A stretch of DNA of 24,501 nucleotides, taken from Paulinella micropora. Lineage: Eukaryota > Cercozoa > Imbricatea > Euglyphida. Below are positions 1 through 7,690 of this stretch, in pieces. The stretch spans positions 314,879-339,379 of the forward strand of contig BJOX01000305.1 in NCBI GenBank assembly GCA_009731375.1, given 5' to 3'. The stretch's first letter is position 1, and each line of letters starts with the position of its first letter. Both the position numbers and the translations under genes were made by a program. The notes beneath the pieces are model-generated. The model saw nothing but the letters and a program-made list of their open reading frames with translations, had not been told where the DNA came from and searched no databases.

Positions 1-60
1 ATACTCCTCTCATACCCCTCTCATACCCCTCTCATACCCCCCCCCCTCTCTTTCTCTCTG
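1..60. repeat. CATACCCCTCT minisatellite fragment
   Basis: About four copies of an 11-base CATACCCCTCT-like unit run into a C-run and a CT-rich stretch. The same CATACCCC core recurs at 2325-2395 and 2764-2772, so it is a dispersed local minisatellite. The window edge cuts it, so its full length is unknown. Confidence 0.7.
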
Positions 61-625
61 AGAATCTTAGTATTTAGCTATAGTATCAATATTAAATTAT
101 TTTAAAATTCAGATTTTTTATTATTACAAAGTTAAAATTTAGATAATTTATTATTATTTTGAAAATCAGATGTTTTCTACCTGAGACTCTGTAGTATTAT
201 TAAATTATTTTAAAACTCAGGTGTTTATTACACTCATCCCTGCAAGTTTCTATTAAAATAGTGATTGCGTGAATCACAAAGTTATTGATATTGCGTAAAC
301 TGTACAGCGTTGGCATACGAAGGCTAGGCTTGTTGTGACTTTTCGCACCGACTTAATCTACGTAATCATGAAGAAACTTGCTGCAGACAGTATATTAGAC
401 GTCTTTTTCGTTTCTAATCTATTATCTGTTTTGGCCCTGGCATGCCAATCTCATAACCCTGTCATACTCCTCTAATACACCGTCTCTCTCCTCTCTCTCA
501 CTCTCTCTCTCTCTCACACACACATATCCCTCCCATACCCCTCATCATTATTATTGTATAATATTATAATATTATTTACGCAAGCACTGTTTTAATAGAA
601 TTATAGGATACTTGCCACTTAGACA

Positions 626-626
<1 letters not shown>
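61..626. other. AT-rich intergenic DNA, no gene seen
   Basis: This stretch is mostly A/T with short internal repeats (TTATTATT, TTTTAAAA). It holds a CT/CA-rich patch at about 480-540. I see no reading frame with protein-like composition and no RNA gene. Confidence 0.6.

Positions 627-709
<83 letters not shown>
627..709. repeat. (ATT)n microsatellite
   Basis: A perfect trinucleotide run ends exactly where the tRNA-like SINE head starts at 710. Such runs also follow the SINE 3' ends at 1742-1811 and 2051-2094. It may therefore be the tail of an upstream SINE copy whose body is lost, or a preferred insertion target. Confidence 0.85.
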
Positions 710-809
710 GGACACCGTGATAGCCCAGTGGTCAAGTTCTACCATCTGGGCCCTGTCGCCAGTTCGATTCCCGTCGGTGCCACCAGTATTTTCATTGAAC
801 ATACCGGTC
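710..809 (+). mobile_element. tRNA-derived SINE, 5' half (copy A, cut by gap)
   Basis: This copy is identical over 100 bases to copy B at 1812-1911. A tRNA-like head is visible: a 7-base acceptor-like arm GACACCG at 711-717 pairs with CGGTGCC at 775-781 with one mismatch, and ACCA follows at 782-785. Box A-like TAGCCCAGTGG lies at 721-731 and box B-like GTTCGATTCC at 762-771. These are the internal RNA polymerase III promoter elements of tRNA genes and tRNA-derived SINEs. The T stem is poorly paired, so it is not an intact tRNA gene. An N run removes the 3' half. Confidence 0.75.
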
Positions 810-1574
810 NNNNNNNNNNNNNNNNNNNNNNNNNNNNNNNNNNNNNNNNNNNNNNNNNNNNNNNNNNNNNNNNNNNNNNNNNNNNNNNNNNNNNNNNNNN
901 NNNNNNNNNNNNNNNNNNNNNNNNNNNNNNNNNNNNNNNNNNNNNNNNNNNNNNNNNNNNNNNNNNNNNNNNNNNNNNNNNNNNNNNNNNNNNNNNNNNN
1001 NNNNNNNNNNNNNNNNNNNNNNNNNNNNNNNNNNNNNNNNNNNNNNNNNNNNNNNNNNNNNNNNNNNNNNNNNNNNNNNNNNNNNNNNNNNNNNNNNNNN
1101 NNNNNNNNNNNNNNNNNNNNNNNNNNNNNNNNNNNNNNNNNNNNNNNNNNNNNNNNNNNNNNNNNNNNNNNNNNNNNNNNNNNNNNNNNNNNNNNNNNNN
1201 NNNNNNNNNNNNNNNNNNNNNNNNNNNNNNNNNNNNNNNNNNNNNNNNNNNNNNNNNNNNNNNNNNNNNNNNNNNNNNNNNNNNNNNNNNNNNNNNNNNN
1301 NNNNNNNNNNNNNNNNNNNNNNNNNNNNNNNNNNNNNNNNNNNNNNNNNNNNNNNNNNNNNNNNNNNNNNNNNNNNNNNNNNNNNNNNNNNNNNNNNNNN
1401 NNNNNNNNNNNNNNNNNNNNNNNNNNNNNNNNNNNNNNNNNNNNNNNNNNNNNNNNNNNNNNNNNNNNNNNNNNNNNNNNNNNNNNNNNNNNNNNNNNNN
1501 NNNNNNNNNNNNNNNNNNNNNNNNNNNNNNNNNNNNNNNNNNNNNNNNNNNNNNNNNNNNNNNNNNNNNNNNNN
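810..1574. other. assembly gap (N)
   Basis: Unknown bases. It separates a SINE 5' half from a diverged SINE 3' half, so the gap probably contains SINE and (ATT)n sequence that collapsed in assembly. Confidence 0.95.
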
Positions 1575-1582
1575 AAAGGATA

Positions 1583-1741
1583 TTTTCTTTGAAAGTATTG
1601 GTATGTCTGGAAGGCTTGGAGCTGCCTTGCGGGGGTGTCAGTAGAGCCTATCGTCAAATCTTCGTACTCCCCTCGCGGGTGAGACGATGGAGGCACACGG
1701 CATTTGCAGAAATCAGTTCATTCGTCATTGACTGAGAAGCA
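1583..1741 (+). mobile_element. SINE 3' half, diverged copy (copy C)
   Basis: This segment aligns by eye with the body of copy B from about 1890 to 2045. Both share the blocks GTCTGGAAG, TGCGGGGGTGTCA, TAGAGCCTATCGTCAA, TTCGTACTCCCCTC and GGGTGAGACGATGGAGGC, and both end in GAGAAGCAC before (ATT)n. Many substitutions separate it from copy B, whereas copies A and B are identical where they overlap, so C is probably an older and separate insertion. Confidence 0.7.
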
Positions 1742-1742
1742 C

Positions 1743-1811
<69 letters not shown>
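1742..1811. repeat. (ATT)n tail / microsatellite
   Basis: A perfect ATT run lies between the 3' end of SINE copy C and the tRNA-like head of copy B. Confidence 0.85.
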
Positions 1812-2050
1812 GGACACCGTGATAGCCCAGTGGTCAAGTTCTACCATCTGGGCCCTGTCGCCAGTTCGATTCCCGTCGGTGCCACCAGTATTTTCATTGA
1901 ACATACCGGTCCGTCTGGAAGTGTTGGAACTGCCCGTGCGGGGGTGTCATTAGAGCCTATCGTCAATTCTTCGTACTCCCCTCACGGGTGAGACGATGGA
2001 GGCGCATGTGCAGATTTGCATCNNNNNNNNNNTGACAGAGAAGCACGCAC
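1812..2050 (+). mobile_element. tRNA-derived SINE with (ATT)n tail (copy B, near complete)
   Basis: This is the most complete copy, about 240 bases including a 10-N gap. The head has the arm GACACCG at 1813-1819, box A-like TAGCCCAGTGG at 1823-1833, box B-like GTTCGATTCC at 1864-1873, and the arm CGGTGCC plus ACCA at 1877-1887. A tRNA-unrelated body of about 160 bases follows, ending in GAGAAGCAC. An (ATT)n run lies directly behind at 2051-2094. The ACCA after the acceptor arm looks like a discriminator base plus the CCA of a mature tRNA. That suggests the founding template was a processed tRNA; this is inference. The mobilising LINE is not in the window. Confidence 0.75.
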
Positions 2051-2095
<45 letters not shown>

Positions 2096-2096
2096 A

Positions 2097-2176
<80 letters not shown>
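2051..2176. repeat. (ATT)n microsatellite with one interruption
   Basis: Two perfect ATT blocks (2051-2094 and 2099-2176) are split by a short CAAG. The first forms the tail of SINE copy B. Confidence 0.85.
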
Positions 2177-2400
2177 GAAGCAGAAGAGCCGAGATCAGCA
2201 ATGATCACTGGAAATGGAGTGGTATCAAAGATGTATTAATATAAAAGCGCCCCGGAAAACAACTTATTATTATTAAAATAATAATCATCACAATCTCAGT
2301 TTATCATTCAATGATTGATACCCCTGTCTCATACCCCTGTCCCATACCTCTGTCCCATACCCAGGTATGATACCCCTGCCCCATACCCCTGTCTATTGTT
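2177..2400. repeat. module with TATAAAAGCG core and CATACCCC block, copy 1
   Basis: From GAAGCAGAAGAG through TATCAAAGATGTAT, ATAAAAGCG, an AACTTATT stretch and TTATCATT, the sequence matches 2626-2772 in the same order. Each copy follows an (ATT)n block and ends in CATACCCC-type repeats. The ATAAAAG string resembles a TATA box, but no gene starts downstream, so no promoter is claimed. Confidence 0.65.
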
Positions 2401-2414
2401 ATGATTATTATGAA

Positions 2415-2558
<144 letters not shown>

Positions 2559-2625
2559 GTTATTTACACAAACACTATAGTAACATGATAAAATACTAGG
2601 CTTACCCCTCGTAGAAGCTGAGTAT

Positions 2626-2772
2626 GAAGCAGAAGAGATGGAATCGGAGTGCTATCAAAGATGTATAAAAGCGGGAAACCGTGGCAACTTATTGTTAAAA
2701 TTATCATTATCATTATCTCAATTTATCATTATTAATATTACAATATTATAAGTCTCTTTCTGTCCCATACCC
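2626..2772. repeat. module with TATAAAAGCG core, copy 2
   Basis: This is a second copy of the module at 2177-2400. It shares GAAGCAGAAGAG, GGAGTG, TATCAAAGATGTAT, TATAAAAGCG, the CAACTTATT stretch and the TTATCATT blocks, and it ends at TCCCATACCCC. The spacing between copies is about 450 bases, with the 143-base ATT run in between. Confidence 0.65.
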
Positions 2773-2774
2773 CG

Positions 2775-2926
2775 GGGTATGATACCAGGGTATGATACCG
2801 CGTATGATACCCCTTCGTGTGGAGGGGGGGGGGGTATGATACCGGGTATGATACCTTTTTTTCATACCCCTGTCCAATACATCGGGGACGATTTTGTTTT
2901 GGGNNNNNNNNNNNNNNNNNNNNNNN

Positions 2927-2966
<40 letters not shown>

Positions 2967-3015
2967 ATCATACCCCGGGGTATCATACCGGGTATCATAC
3001 CGGGTATCATACCGG
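2775..3015. repeat. inverted arrays of GGTATGATACC around a poly-G gap
   Basis: Five GGTATGATACC-like units at about 2776-2857 are answered by four units of the reverse complement GGTATCATACC at about 2965-3014. Between them lie G runs, a short unique stretch and an N gap (2904-2926). Each unit is nearly self-complementary, and the two arrays are also inverted to each other. Confidence 0.7.
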
Positions 3016-3017
3016 GA

Positions 3018-3863
3018 ATCGTTTGGCTGTGAGAGTCCTATGCTTAGGAGTGATGGCAGACGGCCAAGGTCAAAAGCATGTCGCCGGTACTAATCAGAGC
3101 GGCAAGTACGCATGTCGCTGCTGCTTCATAGAGTTTGCCACAATCGGGAGCACTTATACTATCACTCCGGACTTTCGAGCCTTTCTCCCAGTCGGTCATC
3201 CCATGCGCACTGATGCTCGTTATGGGCCGCCCTGTGCCACGGTTCCACCCCGAAACAAGACAGCTGCGTGGCATGCTGATCGAGCGTCGGACGTGCGACG
3301 ACATAACCAAGGTCTGCGTCCGTTCCAAAAGCCGCACCATTCTTAAGGTGTCAAGTATGATAATGCATGCCCAGGCATCCCTGCCTTCGATTCTGTGCTG
3401 GATATGATGGTTGATGGAATGCACATTCACCAAAACGCCGTTGTGCATATTGTTGCAATGACGTCGGATCCCAAACACAAGCCCCTGCCAGGTCAGCCAA
3501 GACCTGTACGCAGAAAGCGTGATGACACGACCGCCCAATACGAGGCTCGAAACATAAGAGAAGAAGCTCTCTTTGCTGCACGCGTAGCTGAATTGACCAA
3601 GATCAACAAGCAGTACTCAAACATGGCCTTGGGAATGTCTATCAGGAAGGAAATCGACATACGTTACATGGCAGTCCGGGCACTGCGAGGGCAGCGTGTG
3701 ACGGGGTCACCGTACGGAACATTTGGCAAGGCCAAGGTAGCGGACGCTTCGTTTTTTATTCGTTTTTGCGGCCCTTGGATTTATGATGGTCTGGGCATCA
3801 AGCAAGAAGTACTCAAGTGTTTAGCGCGTCTTTTTCGTGTTCTGCGCGTAACCAAACTGCGCA
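3018..3863 (+). pseudogene. CACTA/EnSpm (tnp2-type) transposase, N-terminal piece
   Basis: One frame runs from about 3018 to the gap at 3864 with a single in-frame TAA at 3344-3346. Early on, a Cys pair lies in GKYACRCC (about 3101-3124), as in the zinc-binding GxYxCxxC region of tnp2 transposases. After the stop, GIPAFDSVLDMMVDGMH (about 3377-3427) matches the family's conserved aspartate/MH region, usually read as fD...(I/V)DxMH. A later GSPYGTFGKAKVADASFF region corresponds to the conserved KAsE segment. No start codon is convincing, because the frame enters from the GGTATCATACC repeats and the 5' end is missing. The stop, the lost start and the poly-A/N break point to a decayed copy. CACTA transposases act in the nucleus and bind their element's ends. 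The family call is by motif reading only. Confidence 0.65.
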
Positions 3864-3899
3864 NNNNNNNNNNAAAAAAAAAAAAAAAAAATTTTTTTG

Positions 3900-3939
<40 letters not shown>
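3864..3939. other. short N gap plus poly-A run, probable assembly join
   Basis: Ten Ns (3864-3873) are followed by a poly-A stretch broken only by seven Ts and a G. The break falls inside the transposase region, so the two coding pieces may not be contiguous in the real genome. Confidence 0.7.
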
Positions 3940-3942
<3 letters not shown>

Positions 3943-4169
3943 AACCGTAGTGATGATCACTACCTTGTTAGTGATGGGAACTAGCCTTTTAGTAATGGGC
4001 ACTAGCCCCGTAGTGATGAGCACTACCATCTTAGTGATGAGCACAATAGCGGTCGTCATCATAAGGTATATTGTCTAGTCACTACATTTTGACAATACTA
4101 ATAATGATCATGGTATGCAAGATTTACATTGAATTGACGTAATGAATGAAGGTGAACATATCCTTGTAG
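3940..4169. repeat. TAGTGAT-type repeats between the transposase pieces; possible intron end
   Basis: About six TAGTGATG / CACTA-like units occur here, including GTAGTGATGATCACTAC near 3948. They are the same motif that fills the 3' subterminal region at 5530-6033. Just before the second coding piece, TCCTTGTAG at 4161-4169 looks like a splice acceptor. An intron from a GT at 3848 to this AG would keep phase (phase 0 on both sides). The gap makes this unprovable here. A nested element end is the alternative. Confidence 0.5.
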
Positions 4170-5426
4170 GTAGTGAAGATTGCACGAGTCCTGCCCAGGA
4201 CGGAGCATAATACCTTTTGGCTGCATCAACTTGTGTGTGGAGTTATGCATCACATGAAGAATTGGGGCCCTCTACCAGACACTTCTGCGTATTGGCTAGA
4301 AAGGCAGCAGAAGTTCCTGAAAGGCCAAGTACACAGCCAGAAAGACCCTGAAATGACCCTTTTCAAACGCTGGAGTGATGTTGCATGTCTGAAGACTACA
4401 TTTGGACAGGCGCTCTCCGACGTGCAACAAAGCGCTGGGATGCCAAACACCAGGAAGAAATGCTTGCAGTTTGCAGAAAAGCAGCTCCAGCTCCAGGTGA
4501 ATCCGAGTGAACCAAACAAGTTAATTTGTATAAGAAAGTACAAGCTCGCTGAAGAGCAGCGTACGGATGTCATTTTGTTCTTGGAAAAGTACTGGAGAGA
4601 GTTAGGACTTTCTCGAGTTGATAAAGACAAGATGCCAACAAATGAACGTCCTGATTTCTCTGCTCTTCGTTGTGATATTACTAAGCACAGGAGGGCAGTC
4701 GTCCGAGCGGTGTGCATGATATGTGAATCATCCAACAAACGTTACGCAGGAGGAACATGTGCAGTTGCAAAGGAAGATCTCAAAAGAGATTTTCCAGGTG
4801 GGGTTCGCAGCAGTGCGAGATATGGTGCATATATCCGCTATTACCTTGCAGTGGCATCGACCAATCCAGACATAACTTTGGAACTCGCAGCGGTAGAGCT
4901 TCTGCGGTGCTACGCAGATCCCAAAAAGCGTGGTATGTGGCGATGTAAAGCGATTCCCGATCGCAGAGACTTATTGAAATTTCTCCCTTTGAGCTCATTG
5001 GAGATGCCTTGCGTGACTGCAGACGTACCTACCAAGAGTGGCTTCATGTATTGGATTCCGGTCGATGATTCCATTCTGCCTGATTATATGGAAGAGGCAG
5101 TGGATAGGTTGGTGGATGGTAAGGATCCAGCACCAGCACCTGACCAAGACATTCCTGTGGTTGATCTTGATGCGTTATATGCGAGTGACAGTGAGGCTGA
5201 ACAGAAATTGCCAGAAGCAAGACAAATACTAGAGGTGAATCTGGAATCGTCAGATGATGAGGCGGACCAAGGTGGGGAGGACTCTATAGCTAGGCCTGAC
5301 GCTCCTAGTCTAAACGAGGTTTTTGCGGCCCCGGACGGTGAGGAAAGTAATGACAGCGATGCTGAGTACTTCTTGGATCAGCAGGAGACAGATGTAAGAA
5401 ATTCATTGAATCCAGCAACATTTTAG
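4170..5426 (+). CDS. CACTA/EnSpm (tnp2-type) transposase, C-terminal piece
   Basis: An open frame of 418 codons plus stop follows a stop at 4167-4169 that overlaps a splice-acceptor-like TTGTAG. There is no ATG at its head (it opens GTA GTG AAG), so it is read as a 3' exon. The first 70 residues read EHNTFWLHQLV, then WGPLPDTSAYWLER, a filler, and DPEMTLFKRW. This matches the conserved C-terminal region of CACTA transposases, where an N-H-x-L-H segment is followed by a GP...E(R)-G-x-L segment and a PE-x-(S/T) motif. From about residue 300 the chain is acidic, rich in Asp, Glu and Ser, and ends NPATF. The frame is intact, with only a splice or fusion break at its start. The subterminal repeats begin about 100 bases after the stop, as expected for the last gene of an element. 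Confidence 0.65.
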   Translation, partial: VVKIARVLPRTEHNTFWLHQLVCGVMHHMKNWGPLPDTSAYWLERQQKFLKGQVHSQKDPEMTLFKRWSDVACLKTTFGQALSDVQQSAGMPNTRKKCLQFAEKQLQLQVNPSEPNKLICIRKYKLAEEQRTDVILFLEKYWRELGLSRVDKDKMPTNERPDFSALRCDITKHRRAVVRAVCMICESSNKRYAGGTCAVAKEDLKRDFPGGVRSSARYGAYIRYYLAVASTNPDITLELAAVELLRCYADPKKRGMWRCKAIPDRRDLLKFLPLSSLEMPCVTADVPTKSGFMYWIPVDDSILPDYMEEAVDRLVDGKDPAPAPDQDIPVVDLDALYASDSEAEQKLPEARQILEVNLESSDDEADQGGEDSIARPDAPSLNEVFAAPDGEESNDSDAEYFLDQQETDVRNSLNPATF

Positions 5427-5529
5427 ACACAGTCTACTTTTTAAATCAAGACAATGATTATTAAAAATATCCCAGTGACGCTCATATTTCACAGAGACAG
5501 AGTACAGATAACTTTAATATGATGTTCAA

Positions 5530-6007
5530 TATAACTAGTTCCGATCACTATGACCTTAGTGATAGACACTCAAAAGGTAGTGATGGTCACTAGATTATGA
5601 CACTTAGCGATGAGCACTAGACTTTTATTAGCTTGAGCGTGTACTGATCATCACTAAGACACATTCTAAACAAGATCACTACCCTAGCGCTCATCACTAT
5701 GAATTTTATCACTAACCTTTTTTAGTTTTGTAACACATCACTGACGTAGTGATGATCACTACGTATTTCATCACTAGCTTTCATCATAGATCACTAGCGT
5801 AGTGATGATCACTACGTGTTTCATCACTAACTTTCATCAAGATCACTAGTGTAGTGATGATCACTACGTATTTCATCACTAACTTTTTCATTTTTTTTCA
5901 CTGATGCAAATAGGTAGTGATCATCACTACCCTCATCACTAAGTAAAAAATATATCACTAAGCTCATCACTAACAGCTTAGTGATGCATCACTACGTACT
6001 AACTGCT
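5530..6007. repeat. CACTA subterminal repeats (TAGTGATGATCACTA)
   Basis: Dozens of TAGTGAT and ATCACTA copies occur in both orientations. Three copies of the perfect palindrome-bearing GTAGTGATGATCACTACG sit at 5746-5763, 5799-5816 and 5851-5868, in tandem units of about 52-53 bases with ATTTCATCACTAACTTTCATCA between cores. In CACTA elements, short subterminal repeats in both orientations are the transposase binding sites. The position between the transposase stop and the terminal TAGTG fits that role. Confidence 0.75.
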
Positions 6008-6033
6008 CATCACTACTTTTCATCCGTGTAGTG
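6008..6033. mobile_element. CACTA element right terminus
   Basis: Read on the minus strand, the end begins CACTACACGGATGAAAAGTA, so the plus strand stops at TAGTG (6029-6033). CACTA at both ends defines this superfamily. The matching left end is not in the window: nothing like CACTACACGG occurs upstream of 3018. A 3-base target duplication (GCA at 6034-6036) cannot be verified without the left end. Confidence 0.65.
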
Positions 6034-6490
6034 GCAGTCAGGCAGAGAAAGTTGGCTTCCGCAGGAGGGCCCCGCGGCCTGAGAGCGGCCCCGCCGGAGG
6101 CGAATTTTTTTTTTTACTTCCTTATGAAAATATGAGAAAAACTTTATTTTATATTAATGTTTTTTACAAAAAATCATAGTTAATATTTACTTTAAAAAAA
6201 ACTATAAAATTAAGGGTGCATTGGGGTTTGATGCAGTCCGCAAAATCATACAAATATATGTCCTACACTACCCATCGACAGTAGTCACACAACTCATTAC
6301 ATGACATGACACTGTCAGGATATTATTCTCCTGTGCTAGAGGTACCGTCACAACGTAATAACCACTCTCCCACTTTATCTCCTTTCGCTACTATTCTTCC
6401 TCTCGTAATATGCGACCTCTTACTTTTAAAAATAACTTCTCTCCCTATCTGCACTGTTTCTATCTCTGCTATCACCTCTGTGGTGCAACG
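6034..6490. other. intergenic, no gene seen
   Basis: A GC-rich patch of short GGCCCC/CGGCC palindromes (6066-6100) is followed by T-runs and AT-rich DNA. I see no supported reading frame or RNA gene. Confidence 0.55.
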
Positions 6491-6934
6491 TTAATACACA
6501 GCTTCATCGCTCGATGACGCAGAGGAAGAAGACAAAGAGGATGACGAGGATGAGGAAGATGAGGCAGCAGACACATTGAATGACAGAGGAGCTTGCACAA
6601 GCTTTCTTTTCTTTTCTTTGTGCTGCACAGGTTCTGACTGACTTACAGCCTTCCTAACAGTTCTCCCACTCCTAGTCTGCACTACCTGAATCAATTTACA
6701 TATGTGCATACTTACCACAGCTTCATCGCTCGATGACGCAGAGGAAGAAGACAAAGAGGATGAAGAGGATGAGGAAGATGAGGCAGCAGACGCATTGAAT
6801 GACAGAGGAGCTTGCACAAGCTTTCTTTTCTTTCCTTTGTGCTGCACAGGTTCTGACTGACTTACAGCTTTCCTAACGGTTCTCCCACTCCTAGTCTGCA
6901 CTACCATAGTGTGTATGTGTATATATGTGCACAC
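6491..6934 (-). CDS. tandemly duplicated basic/Ser-rich module (hypothetical, possibly two exons)
   Basis: The minus-strand frame encodes a 63-residue module twice, with a period of 219 bases (units at 6498-6716 and 6717 to about 6906). Each module has QTRSGRTVRKAVSQSEPVQ, a basic KKRKLV stretch that looks like a nuclear localisation signal, APLSFN, and a Ser-run tail ending SSASSSDEAV. The two DNA copies differ at only a few positions, including K versus E in the basic stretch, so the duplication is recent. Between the modules lies a 30-base insert that begins GTAAGT and ends TTGATTCAG, a good donor and acceptor at unusually short spacing. It is a multiple of three without a stop, so it can be read through. 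Short TRSGR-type basic motifs occur in several mobile-element proteins, but I do not recognise this protein. The start at 6934 is arbitrary, because the leading residues lie in CA-rich DNA. Confidence 0.45.
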   Translation of the reverse strand: MCTYIHIHTMVVQTRSGRTVRKAVSQSEPVQHKGKKRKLVQAPLSFNASAASSSSSSSSSLSSSSASSSDEAVVSMHICKLIQVVQTRSGRTVRKAVSQSEPVQHKEKKRKLVQAPLSFNVSAASSSSSSSSSLSSSSASSSDEAVY

Positions 6935-7003
6935 GCATTAATAGTAACTAGAGTAAGCATGCATATAATATATGTAAGCAAATTCAAGTGTATTATGTGT
7001 ATA

Positions 7004-7318
7004 CTACGTGTATGTATTGAATATATGCACCTTGTGGAACTCCGATTCTGTGTGATTTTGTATCTTTGCCATGTGACAAGTTTTGAAACCAGTGCCGTTC
7101 GACCATTTAGATTTGGAATGTTTGGATTGATCCAGAATCAGGCCCCACTTGGCGCAGGTTCTGCAATACAGAAGTACAGCGTCATCGCTACCCATAGCAA
7201 TTTCTCCTTGGATGTCCGCATCTAGCAGCCTCTTCGTTTTCGACCATGCCTGCGATTTTGCACTTAGGAATACTTGACATTTTTGAAGGCCTATGGGCCC
7301 CGTCCACCAATTGGGCAT
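7004..7318 (-). CDS. zinc-finger fragment resembling hAT-derived ZNF862/KIAA1586-type fingers
   Basis: An ATG-initiated minus-strand frame of 104 residues. Residues around 50-95 read LYCRTCAKW, a spacer, then KWSNGTGFKTCHMAKIQNH and SEFHK. The order Cys-x2-Cys, a Trp/Gly/Phe-Lys-Thr segment and His-x6-His resembles the N-terminal C2HH finger of proteins derived from hAT transposases (ZNF862, KIAA1586, C17orf113 type). There it reads CxxC...GxxxFrxSxLxxH...H. That finger type is thought to bind DNA. The frame stops soon after the last His, and FHK is followed by GTGCAT, a possible splice donor. The Ser-rich duplicated module at 6491-6934 lies downstream on the same strand and could be later exons of the same gene. 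No catalytic transposase domain is visible. Confidence 0.45.
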   Translation of the reverse strand: MPNWWTGPIGLQKCQVFLSAKSQAWSKTKRLLDADIQGEIAMGSDDAVLLYCRTCAKWGLILDQSKHSKSKWSNGTGFKTCHMAKIQNHTESEFHKVHIFNTYT

Positions 7319-7393
7319 GATACAGCCAAGAACTACAAACGTAGCTGATAGGAAAATGACACGTGATTCTGATTATTGAAAATACGCAAGTAG

Positions 7394-7442
7394 AGATAGA
7401 TAGATATATAGGCAGATAGATACATGGATGGATAGATAGATG

Positions 7443-7493
<51 letters not shown>

Positions 7494-7690
7494 GTATATC
7501 TGTATGCATATATGTGTGTACGTGTGTGTGTATGTATGTATGTAACATATGTATGTATGTATGTATGTATGTACGTATGTATGTATACGTATGTATGTAT
7601 GTATGTATGTATGTATGTGTGTATGTATGCATGTATGTATGTGTGTGTTTGTGTTTGTGTGTATGTATGTATGTATGTGTGTATGTATTG
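7394..7690. repeat. GATA and TATG tetranucleotide microsatellites
   Basis: A (GATA)n block at 7394-7492 passes into a (TATG)n block at 7527-7690 with G/T variants. TATG is shared with the large arrays at 20764-21247, 21521-21770 and 24181-24458. Open frames here are periodic Tyr/His/Ile/Thr strings and not genes. Confidence 0.9.

Noticed and set aside
1-60. Telomeric repeat (also the CATACCCC blocks near 2330)
   Set aside because: The unit is irregular and longer than known telomere repeats, occurs inside the scaffold, and is mixed with other minisatellites.
710-785. Functional tRNA gene
   Set aside because: Boxes A and B and the acceptor arm are present, but the T stem pairs badly, the anticodon region is not clear, and the sequence continues into a repeated body with an ATT tail. 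It fits a SINE better.
572-1735. Long open frames crossing the N gap on both strands
   Set aside because: They consist of poly-Leu or poly-Asn from (ATT)n plus unknown bases, with short SINE pieces. No evidence of coding.
3044-3581. Minus-strand frames opposite the transposase
   Set aside because: The plus-strand frame carries the family motifs. The minus frames show none.
6911-7225. Plus-strand frame opposite the zinc-finger segment
   Set aside because: It is a shadow of the minus-strand frame: its start lies in GT-rich DNA and it lacks any motif, while the minus strand shows a Cys/His pattern.
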